Assembly: GCA_947441895.1 (NCBI GenBank)
Contig: CANEUT010000055.1
Span: forward strand, 1 to 9,129
Direction of reading: 5' to 3'
From: Rickettsiales bacterium
Lineage (GTDB): Bacteria; Pseudomonadota; Alphaproteobacteria; Rickettsiales; UBA3002
DNA length: 9,129 nucleotides
Part shown: positions 1 to 5,553 of the stretch, in pieces
Layout: the number at the start of each line of letters is the position of its first letter
How positions within the stretch are numbered: position 1 is the first letter of the stretch
Translations under genes and position numbers: made by a program
The notes under the pieces: model-generated
Database searches by the model: none
What the model saw: the letters and a program-made list of their open reading frames with translations, nothing else
What the model was told of the DNA's origin: nothing

Positions 1-842
1 CCATGATGAACATTATCAACGGTGGTGCGCATGCCGATAACCCCATCGACATTCAGGAATTCATGATCATGCCCATCGCCGCGCCAACCATGAGCGATGC
101 CATTCGCATGGGTGCCGAGATTTTTCACGCGCTGAAAAAACAACTGAAAGATGCTGGCCACAACACCGGCATTGGTGATGAAGGTGGCTTTGCGCCGAAC
201 CTAAAAAGCGCTGAAGATGCCTGCGGATTCATCTGCAAAGCCATTGAAGCCGCCGGTTATCGCCCGGGTGATGATGTGTTGCTGGCGCTCGATTCGGCAA
301 GCAGCGAGTTCTATAAGAACGGCAAATATGAAATGGTGGGTGAGGGAAAGTCGCTCGATATTGGCGGCATGATTGCCTATTACGAAAACCTCATCAAAAA
401 ATTCCCCATCGCTTCCATCGAAGATGCGTGCGGCGAAGATGACCATGAAGGCTGGGCGGCGCTCACGCGCGCGCTGGGCAGTCAGGTGCAGTTGGTGGGG
501 GATGATTTGTTTGTGACCAACCCTAAAATTCTGGCCGATGGCATTCAAAAAGGCCTCGCTAATGCGCTGCTGGTGAAAGTGAACCAGATCGGCACGCTGA
601 CGGAAACCATTCGCGCGGTTGAAATGGCGCAGCGCGCCGGCTATCGCGCGGTGATGAGTCATCGTTCGGGCGAGACGGAAGACGTCACCATTGCCCATTT
701 GGCGGTGGCCACCAATTGCGGCCAGATTAAAACCGGTGCACCCTGCCGCACCGATCGCACGGCAAAATATAACGAGCTGATTCGCATTGAAGAGATGCTC
801 GGCGGCACCGGTCAATATGCCGGCAAGGCAATCAACAGCTAA
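1..842 (+). CDS. eno: Enolase (phosphopyruvate hydratase), 3' part; 5' end outside the window
   Basis: Enolase interconverts 2-phosphoglycerate and phosphoenolpyruvate in the cytosol. The visible 279 residues correspond to roughly the last two thirds of the usual protein of about 430 residues; the N-terminal domain and real start lie upstream. Numbering from the ATG at base 3, visible family landmarks are MMNIINGG (1-8), DIQEF with its conserved Glu19, GDEGG (58-62) carrying the catalytic Glu60, the metal-binding Asp97 in ALDSAS, SIED (138-141), GDDLFVTN (167-174), Lys192 in LVKVNQIG, SHRSGETED (219-227) and Lys243 in IKTGAP. All expected active-site segments are present, so the enzyme should be functional. 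The ATG at base 3 is an internal methionine, not the start. Small deviations such as DACGEDD after SIE, where many enolases have DGLxEDD, do not touch catalytic residues. Eno immediately upstream of ftsB and the pdh genes is a common alphaproteobacterial order. The identification is very secure. Confidence 0.98.
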   Translation, partial: MMNIINGGAHADNPIDIQEFMIMPIAAPTMSDAIRMGAEIFHALKKQLKDAGHNTGIGDEGGFAPNLKSAEDACGFICKAIEAAGYRPGDDVLLALDSASSEFYKNGKYEMVGEGKSLDIGGMIAYYENLIKKFPIASIEDACGEDDHEGWAALTRALGSQVQLVGDDLFVTNPKILADGIQKGLANALLVKVNQIGTLTETIRAVEMAQRAGYRAVMSHRSGETEDVTIAHLAVATNCGQIKTGAPCRTDRTAKYNELIRIEEMLGGTGQYAGKAINS

Positions 843-1096
843 GCCGTTCGCTGAACGGACTGTTGCGATTTTGTCGTTGGTCTAATTCGCTGATATAAAT
901 CATTAATCGCCGTGTTTTTGGATGACCATATAAGTCGCCATTGAATTTCTTGAAAAATATCAATGGCCTGTGGAGAAACCACTGTAAAACATTCAGCTAA
1001 ACTGTTATAAATTCAGTCTTATTGATCAATGCGAACGCAAGAATTCGCTGAACGAATAGCCAATAATATGGCAAAAACACAAGGAGCTGTGCGCCC
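843..1096. other. AT-rich intergenic region between eno and ftsB
   Basis: These 254 bases hold no credible reading frame. They contain the hairpin just after eno, three copies of the octamer TTCGCTGA (847-854, 886-893, 1044-1051), the palindrome ATTGATCAAT (1021-1030) and a second small inverted repeat, ATTCG/CGAAT (1043-1057). The ftsB promoter probably lies here because the region turns AT-rich after about 880, but I find no hexamer pair good enough to name. A TATAAA-like sequence at 1006-1011 has only a poor -35 partner. Confidence 0.5.
844..872 (+). terminator. Possible weak terminator after eno
   Basis: Two bases after the eno stop codon a perfect 6-bp inverted repeat, CCGTTC and GAACGG with a three-base GCT loop, spans 844-858. 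The only T-run after it is TTTT at 869-872, about ten bases beyond the stem, so it is not a textbook intrinsic terminator. It could act as a weak terminator or a 3'-end stabilising hairpin. The position right after a strongly expressed gene favours a role; the short stem and distant T-run argue against one. Confidence 0.3.
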
Positions 1097-1420
1097 ATGA
1101 TGGTGCGGACAAAGAAGCAGCCTATGACGCCAGCGCGGCTATTAATGCCGCTGCTGTGGATGCTTATGGCCTTCTATGGCGGCTATCACACGTTGCATGG
1201 CGAGCGTGGGCTTTATGCGCTGTGGCATGATCAGCGCGAACTGGCAGCCCTTCAAGCCGAGATGCATGCCACCAAAATTGAGCGCGAGAAAGTTGAGTTG
1301 CGGGTTAGCCACTTGCGCGACGGCTCGCTCGACCGTGATTTGCTGGATGAGCAGATGCGCCGCATGCTGGGTGTGATGAAAAAAGGCGAAGTGGTCGTTT
1401 TGAATGGTGATGAGCAGTAG
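1097..1420 (+). CDS. ftsB: FtsB/DivIC-family septum formation initiator protein
   Basis: A 107-residue protein with the FtsB/DivIC layout: a short basic cytoplasmic N-terminus (MMVRTKKQ), one transmembrane helix at about residues 14-34, a charged coiled-coil stretch at about 40-75 (QRELAALQAEM and onward), and the family-like C-terminal part with DRDLLDEQMRRMLG (79-92) and KKGEVVVL (95-102). FtsB-type proteins form a periplasmic coiled-coil complex with FtsL and FtsQ and help activate septal cell-wall synthesis. The start at 1097 is supported by AAGGAG at 1081-1086, ten bases upstream, a little long; a second ATG at 1100 would be further still. Position between eno and pdhA matches the usual place of this gene in Alphaproteobacteria and strengthens the call, because the family is short and diverges quickly. 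Its stop is only three bases from the stop of the opposing nuclease-like gene. Confidence 0.88.
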   Translation: MMVRTKKQPMTPARLLMPLLWMLMAFYGGYHTLHGERGLYALWHDQRELAALQAEMHATKIEREKVELRVSHLRDGSLDRDLLDEQMRRMLGVMKKGEVVVLNGDEQ

Positions 1421-1423
1421 CTG

Positions 1424-2563
1424 TTATTGCCGATTGGCGAATTGACCAATCAATTTTTCTGGATTGATATTGATGACCGTCGGATTGTGATCGCTTGCGG
1501 CGGTTATGCCTTTAGCGTCGATGATATTCGAGCGCTTCACTTTACCAATGCGTTTTTCAAGTTCGGGTGAAACAAAAATATGATCGACCGTATCTTGAAT
1601 ACCTTCTTCACGAATGGTGTGTGCGCTGTAATCATGGCTACGATTAAAATCGGCACACGCCCTGTGTAAGTCAGACTGTTCAAATACGCTGAGTGCTGGC
1701 TCAGGGTTTTCAGAAGTAGCGGTATCATTCGATTGATTGAGTGTTGTATTCAAGTCTCCCAGTGTTACGACGTGAATTTTTGAAGCCCTATTTTCCGGTG
1801 CTGCGATGTGCTTCAGCAAGTCATCGTTAAGCGCGGTGATGGCGGTTGCTTGCGCCACGCGTCGTTGAGAGCGTTTGGCATTTTCGGCCTCTTGTACGTC
1901 ACCGGCAAATCCTCTCTCTTCAGCGCGCTTGCCGCGTATGCGGGCAGTGAAGTGCACATTGCTGATGAAATAGGTTTCACCAGTTTTCTGGTCGATAAAC
2001 TCCCCGACTATCGCTTTTCTGGCGCGTTGAAAGGCGACATTTTCAGGGTCAATGCGCACGGGGTTTCCACCGCTTAAATGCGGCTGGCCATCAATAGTGG
2101 TAATGCTGGCGGCGGTGGTTGGGCCAGCTTTGGTGTTTGTTTCATAAAGCCTCACGCGGTCGGGCCGGTAGAGAAAGCCGCAGCGAATATTCGCACCATC
2201 ACGACCCCCATCCGCATTTTTGATCGGGGCAACTTCAGCATAGCGGTATTGGGGGCCACCTGCTTTTTTAATGGCATTCATCAGTTGTTGCATGTTTTGG
2301 GTGGCGGGGACGGTACCGTCGGGGTTGGGTTCAAAATCGCCCGCCACTTCCTGCAAGGCAATAATATGTGGACTATCTAATTTTTTGACAATTGTCTCTG
2401 CCACTGCTTTGCGCTGATGTTTGGGTTCATTGTAGCCTTTGCTGCCCGCCATATCATCGGGTGTTAGGCCAAAATTCATGATATTCCATGTGCAAATACG
2501 CAAGGGTGGCTGCAAAATTGGCCTACCATGAGGACGTGTTACCCATGTTTTTGATGGTTCCAT
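1424..2563 (-). CDS. Endonuclease/exonuclease/phosphatase (EEP) superfamily protein, MnuA/ExeM-like
   Basis: A 379-residue protein with every signature of the metal-dependent EEP fold (DNase I, exonuclease III, inositol phosphatases). In order: TWN with Asn27, LQEV with the metal-binding Glu72, IRCGFLYRPDRV (126-137), NVHF with His204, GDLN with Asp270 and Asn272, the VDHIFVSP segment (326-333), and SDH with Asp358 and His359. The IRxGFLYxPDRV block and the segment after NVHF leading into RRVAQATAI resemble bacterial extracellular DNases of the MnuA/ExeM type more than exonuclease III, so DNase activity is the best guess; a phosphodiesterase or phosphatase remains possible. No signal peptide or membrane segment is visible, unlike secreted relatives. 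The ATG at 2563 is favoured because an in-frame stop lies two codons upstream and the domain begins about residue 22. No Shine-Dalgarno sequence is visible. Five sampled 60-base rows average about 46% GC against about 55% for pdhA, so it may have been acquired separately. Confidence 0.9.
   Translation of the reverse strand: MEPSKTWVTRPHGRPILQPPLRICTWNIMNFGLTPDDMAGSKGYNEPKHQRKAVAETIVKKLDSPHIIALQEVAGDFEPNPDGTVPATQNMQQLMNAIKKAGGPQYRYAEVAPIKNADGGRDGANIRCGFLYRPDRVRLYETNTKAGPTTAASITTIDGQPHLSGGNPVRIDPENVAFQRARKAIVGEFIDQKTGETYFISNVHFTARIRGKRAEERGFAGDVQEAENAKRSQRRVAQATAITALNDDLLKHIAAPENRASKIHVVTLGDLNTTLNQSNDTATSENPEPALSVFEQSDLHRACADFNRSHDYSAHTIREEGIQDTVDHIFVSPELEKRIGKVKRSNIIDAKGITAASDHNPTVININPEKLIGQFANRQ
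1432..1458 (+). terminator. Candidate terminator for ftsB, inside the 3' end of the opposing gene
   Basis: Twelve bases after the ftsB stop, GATTGG (1432-1437) can pair perfectly with CCAATC (1446-1451) around an eight-base loop, followed by AATTTTT ending at 1458. On the plus strand this resembles a short intrinsic terminator. On the minus strand the hairpin is not followed by a T-run, so it should not stop the opposing gene. It lies in the last codons of that gene. The stem is short and moderately stable, so the call is tentative. Confidence 0.35.
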
Positions 2564-2579
2564 TATCTATATTTAACAT

Positions 2580-2609
2580 ATTATATGCAATCGATTTGTG
2601 AAGTGTTTA
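2580..2609 (-). promoter_or_regulatory. Candidate promoter of the EEP gene
   Basis: On the minus strand a perfect TATAAT (2585-2580) is preceded, after an 18-base spacer, by TAAACA (2609-2604), which matches four of six bases of TTGACA. Transcription would begin near 2573, leaving a leader of only about ten bases before the ATG at 2563. That fits the lack of a ribosome-binding site and suggests a near-leaderless mRNA. The surrounding DNA is AT-rich, so a chance TATAAT is possible. Confidence 0.35.
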
Positions 2610-2670
2610 TGACAAAATCAGACTTTTGCTGCACTGCACAGTAAGTGGCTGAAACACTGGCATTTTGCGC

Positions 2671-2698
2671 TTGTGATTCGCAGGAAACTGGCTACAAG
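2671..2698 (+). promoter_or_regulatory. Weak candidate promoter of the pdh operon
   Basis: TTGTGA (2671-2676) and TACAAG (2693-2698), separated by 16 bases, each match four of six consensus bases. Transcription would start near 2705, giving a leader of about 36 bases before pdhA. The 177-base divergent gap (2564-2740) must contain the operon promoter, because the gene upstream points the other way, but this pair is only the best of several poor options. Confidence 0.2.
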
Positions 2699-2729
2699 TG
2701 AGCGCTCAATAAGCCAATCAGCCATATGT

Positions 2730-2734
2730 AAGGA
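2730..2734 (+). promoter_or_regulatory. Ribosome-binding site that fixes the pdhA start
   Basis: AAGGA lies six bases before the ATG at 2741. An in-frame TTG at 2735 directly abuts this site, which leaves no spacing for initiation, so the ATG is the better start and the protein is two residues shorter than the longest reading frame. Confidence 0.75.
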
Positions 2735-2740
2735 TTGTCC

Positions 2741-3781
2741 ATGCCTCCAGCTGCCGCAAAAAAATCGCAACCGCTTAAACAAACCGGTATTGCCAAAACA
2801 TCTTCCCCAGCGCCTACCAAATTGCCGAAAGAAAAGCTGCTCGCCATGTATCGCGAAATGCTGCTCATCCGCCGCTTCGAAGAAAAAGCCGGACAGCTTT
2901 ACGGCATGGGGCTCATCGGTGGTTTCTGCCATTTATATATCGGTCAGGAAGCGGTCGTCACCGGCATTACCGCCGCGGCTGAAAAGGGCGATGCCTGCAT
3001 CACCACCTATCGCGACCACGCGCACATGTTGGCTCAGGGTATGGACCCCAAAAGCATCATGGCCGAACTGACGGGCCGCAGCGGCGGTGCCTCGAAGGGC
3101 AAGGGCGGGTCGATGCATATGTTCTCGGTGGAGCAGCAATTCTTCGGTGGCCACGGCATTGTGGGCGCCAACGTGCCGCTTGGCGCGGGCATGGCTTTCG
3201 CCCAGAAATATAAAAACACCGGCAAAATCACCATGACCTATTTCGGTGATGGCGCAGCGAATCAGGGCCAAGTGTATGAAGCCTTCAATATGGCTGCCTT
3301 GTGGAACCTGCCGGTAATTTTCATCATCGAGAATAACGAATACGCCATGGGCACCAGCACCAAGCGTCACGCCGCCAACACCGACATGCATCTGCGCGGC
3401 GAGCCGTTCGGCATTCCCGGTGTGCAGGTGAACGGCATGGATGTGCTGGAAGTTTACGCCGCCTCGAAAAAAGTGATCGAGCATGTGCGCAGCGGCAAAG
3501 GCCCCTACCTCATGGAAGTGAAGACCTATCGCTATCGCGGCCATTCGATGAGCGACCCTGCGAAATATCGCACCAAGGAAGAGGTGGAGGATTACAAAGA
3601 GAATCGTGACCCCATCAACCAGTTCCGCAAATACCTCGAGAAAGAGGGCGTGGGCAGCGAAGGTGTGTTCAAAACCATCGAAGACGAAGTGAAAACGCTG
3701 GTGAATGACGCCGCCGAATTCGCCAAAGAATCACCCGAGCCAGATGCGACCGAGCTCTGGACCGACATTTTGAGTCAGTAG
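2741..3781 (+). CDS. pdhA: Pyruvate dehydrogenase E1 component, alpha subunit
   Basis: With PdhB this forms the alpha2-beta2 E1 enzyme that decarboxylates pyruvate on thiamine diphosphate and passes the acetyl group to the lipoyl arm of E2. The 346-residue length is normal for the family. Residues 1-27 are a low-complexity Ala/Pro/Lys leader, and the catalytic domain begins near 28. Landmarks are MLLIRRFEEKAGQLY (40-54), the TTYRDHAH segment (88-95), GKGGSMH (120-126), the thiamine-diphosphate/magnesium motif from GDG at 169 to ENN at 197-199, and the YRYRGHSMSDP loop (263-273), which corresponds to the regulatory phosphorylation loop of mitochondrial E1 and covers the active site. The start is the ATG with AAGGA six bases upstream. 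It is first in the pdh operon; pdhB follows after ten bases, with its ribosome-binding site overlapping the pdhA stop. Confidence 0.97.
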   Translation: MPPAAAKKSQPLKQTGIAKTSSPAPTKLPKEKLLAMYREMLLIRRFEEKAGQLYGMGLIGGFCHLYIGQEAVVTGITAAAEKGDACITTYRDHAHMLAQGMDPKSIMAELTGRSGGASKGKGGSMHMFSVEQQFFGGHGIVGANVPLGAGMAFAQKYKNTGKITMTYFGDGAANQGQVYEAFNMAALWNLPVIFIIENNEYAMGTSTKRHAANTDMHLRGEPFGIPGVQVNGMDVLEVYAASKKVIEHVRSGKGPYLMEVKTYRYRGHSMSDPAKYRTKEEVEDYKENRDPINQFRKYLEKEGVGSEGVFKTIEDEVKTLVNDAAEFAKESPEPDATELWTDILSQ

Positions 3782-3791
3782 GAGTAACGCT

Positions 3792-4784
3792 ATGCCAATG
3801 ATGACTGTACGTGATGCCCTGCGTGATGCGATGGCGGAAGAAATGCGCCGCGACGCCGACGTGTTTGTGATGGGTGAAGAAGTGGCCGAATATCAGGGCG
3901 CTTATAAAGTGACCCAAGGCCTGCTTCAGGAATTTGGTGACAAGCGCGTGATTGATACGCCGATTACCGAACATGGTTTCGCTGGCCTCGCCGTTGGCGC
4001 TGCCTTCATGGGCCTGAAGCCCGTGGTGGAATTCATGACGTGGAACTTCGCCATGCAGGCGGTGGATCAAATCATCAACTCGGCCGCTAAAACGCTGTAT
4101 ATGAGCGGTGGTCAGGTGAAATCGCCCATCGTGTTCCGTGGCCCCAACGGCGCGGCAAGCCGCGTGGCGGCCCAGCACAGCCAGTGCTACGCCAGCTGGT
4201 ATGCCCATATTCCGGGCCTGAAAGTGGTTGCGCCCTATGATGCAGCCGATGCAAAGGGCCTGCTGAAAGCCGCCATCCGCGATCCGAACCCAGTGATCTT
4301 CCTTGAAAACGAAGTGGTTTATGGTTGGCAGTTCGAAGTGCCCGAAGGCGAGCATCTCGTGCCCATCGGCAAAGCTGCCGTGAAGCGCGCCGGTAAAGAT
4401 GTAACGATTGTGGCTTTCAGCATTTGCGTGAAATGGGCGCTTGATGCTGCTGATCGGCTTGCAGCCAAGGGCATTAGTGCAGAAGTAATCGACCTCAGAA
4501 CCATCCGTCCGCTGGATAAACAAGCGATTATTGATTCCGTGCGCAAAACCCACCGCCTCATCACGGTGGAAGAGGGCTGGCCAACGGCGGGTATCGGTTC
4601 GGAAATCGCCGCCATCGCCATGGAAGAATTATTCGACGAGCTGGATGCACCCGTGGTGCGTATCACCGGTAAAGACGTGCCGATGCCATACGCTGCCAAC
4701 CTTGAAAAACTGGCGCTGCCAACGGTCGATGACATTGTCGCCGCTGCGCGTGAAATCTGCCAGCCTAACGCGAAAGCAGCGTAA
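3792..4784 (+). CDS. pdhB: Pyruvate dehydrogenase E1 component, beta subunit (no lipoyl domain)
   Basis: The partner of PdhA in the E1 heterotetramer. The 330 residues begin directly with the pyrimidine-binding transketolase domain: MGEEVAEYQGAYK (27-39) contains the glutamate that activates thiamine diphosphate, followed by DTPITEHGFAG (55-65), FMTWNFAMQA (81-90), FRGPNGA (115-121), AAQHSQ with His129 (126-131) and LENEVVYG (171-178). The C-terminal transketolase domain runs from about residue 200 and includes DLRTIRPLD (234-242) and EEGWPTAGIGSE (260-271). AGGAG at 3780-3784, seven bases before the ATG, overlaps the pdhA stop codon and implies translational coupling. Many alphaproteobacterial E1-beta proteins carry an extra N-terminal lipoyl domain and are about 450 residues long. 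This one lacks it, as in Rickettsia and mitochondria. Confidence 0.97.
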   Translation: MPMMTVRDALRDAMAEEMRRDADVFVMGEEVAEYQGAYKVTQGLLQEFGDKRVIDTPITEHGFAGLAVGAAFMGLKPVVEFMTWNFAMQAVDQIINSAAKTLYMSGGQVKSPIVFRGPNGAASRVAAQHSQCYASWYAHIPGLKVVAPYDAADAKGLLKAAIRDPNPVIFLENEVVYGWQFEVPEGEHLVPIGKAAVKRAGKDVTIVAFSICVKWALDAADRLAAKGISAEVIDLRTIRPLDKQAIIDSVRKTHRLITVEEGWPTAGIGSEIAAIAMEELFDELDAPVVRITGKDVPMPYAANLEKLALPTVDDIVAAAREICQPNAKAA

Positions 4785-4789
4785 GATAG

Positions 4790-5539
4790 ATGCGCATCAT
4801 AACCGCAGTGGTGATGGGGTCGTTGCTGGTCGGTTCATCTGCCATGGCGGATGAGCTTAAAGCCGTTCGCACCATTACTGTCTCTGGTCAGGCTGAGCGC
4901 AAAGTGGTGCCCGACGAAGCGCATATGACAGTGAATTTAAATGCGATGGAGCCGAAACTTGCCGATGCCAAAGCCGCGCATGATGCCAAGCTGGAAAAAC
5001 TGATGGCATTGGTGAAGAAGTTTGGCGTGGATGAGAAAAAATTCCGCACGCAATCATCGAATGTTCAGCCGGTTTATAGCTACGTGAATGACCCAAAAAC
5101 CAATGCAAATGTGCGCCGTTTTGATGGCTATCGCGTGCAAACCAGCCTCGATATTACTGTGGTTGATACCACCAAGCTTGGGCAGCTGATGGACGCCACC
5201 AGCAATGCCGGATTCGAGCAGGGCGGCAACCCTGAATGGGGCGATTTGATGAATGTCTATTACACGCTTTCCGATAGCGATAAAATCCGCTCCGACCTGT
5301 TGCAGCAAGCCATTGCCAATGCCAAAATCAAAGCAAGCTCCATGGCGCAAGCCGCGGGCAGCAGCCTTGGTGCTGTGTGGCAAATTACCGAAGGCGGCGT
5401 GCAGTTCCAGCAGCCCGTGCCCATGATGATGTCCGCCGTGCCAGCCATGGCAATGTCGGCCAAGGAATCAGTGGCGCCACCCGCTGGTGAGCAGCAAGTT
5501 ACCGCCAGCGTCACCATCAGCTATGAACTAAAAAATTAA
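4790..5539 (+). CDS. SIMPL-domain (DUF541) periplasmic protein
   Basis: A 249-residue exported protein of the SIMPL/DUF541 family (E. coli relative: YggE). Residues 1-20 form a signal peptide with a hydrophobic core and the cleavage motif AMA before Asp21. The family start ITVSGQAERKVVPDEA (29-44) is followed by a helix of Ala/Lys-rich sequence and the characteristic FRTQSSNVQPVY segment (about 85-96), GYRVQTSLDITV near the middle, and a C-terminal strand ending VTASVTISYELKN. A Met/Pro/Ala-rich stretch (about 212-235) precedes the last strand. The biochemical role of the family is unsettled; members have been linked to oxidative-stress tolerance and envelope functions. The gene starts five bases after the pdhB stop with no strong ribosome-binding site, and pdhC follows 14 bases after it, so it is embedded in the pdh operon. 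A periplasmic protein has no direct part in the cytosolic complex. Confidence 0.92.
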   Translation: MRIITAVVMGSLLVGSSAMADELKAVRTITVSGQAERKVVPDEAHMTVNLNAMEPKLADAKAAHDAKLEKLMALVKKFGVDEKKFRTQSSNVQPVYSYVNDPKTNANVRRFDGYRVQTSLDITVVDTTKLGQLMDATSNAGFEQGGNPEWGDLMNVYYTLSDSDKIRSDLLQQAIANAKIKASSMAQAAGSSLGAVWQITEGGVQFQQPVPMMMSAVPAMAMSAKESVAPPAGEQQVTASVTISYELKN

Positions 5540-5553
5540 CCAGAGGACTGCCG

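Noticed and set aside
3..5. ATG at base 3 as the eno start
   Set aside because: It falls inside the conserved MMNIINGG segment that lies about 150 residues into the enolase family; the gene is cut by the window edge.
1440..1458. Alternative hairpin AATTGA/TCAATT followed by TTT
   Set aside because: It competes with the overlapping GATTGG/CCAATC stem, which has more G-C pairs and a fuller T-run after it.
1808..2380. Two adjacent plus-strand frames (1808-2077 and 2078-2380) inside the EEP gene
   Set aside because: They abut exactly, which looks like a split gene, but they are antisense to an EEP protein with every motif intact and show no domain of their own.
2735..2737. TTG as the pdhA start
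   Set aside because: It directly follows the AAGGA ribosome-binding site with no spacer; the ATG at 2741 is correctly spaced.
3669..4553. 294-codon minus-strand frame across the pdhA-pdhB junction
   Set aside because: Antisense to two certain genes and without motifs; treated as a shadow. The same applies to 201-815 opposite eno and 2933-3544 opposite pdhA.
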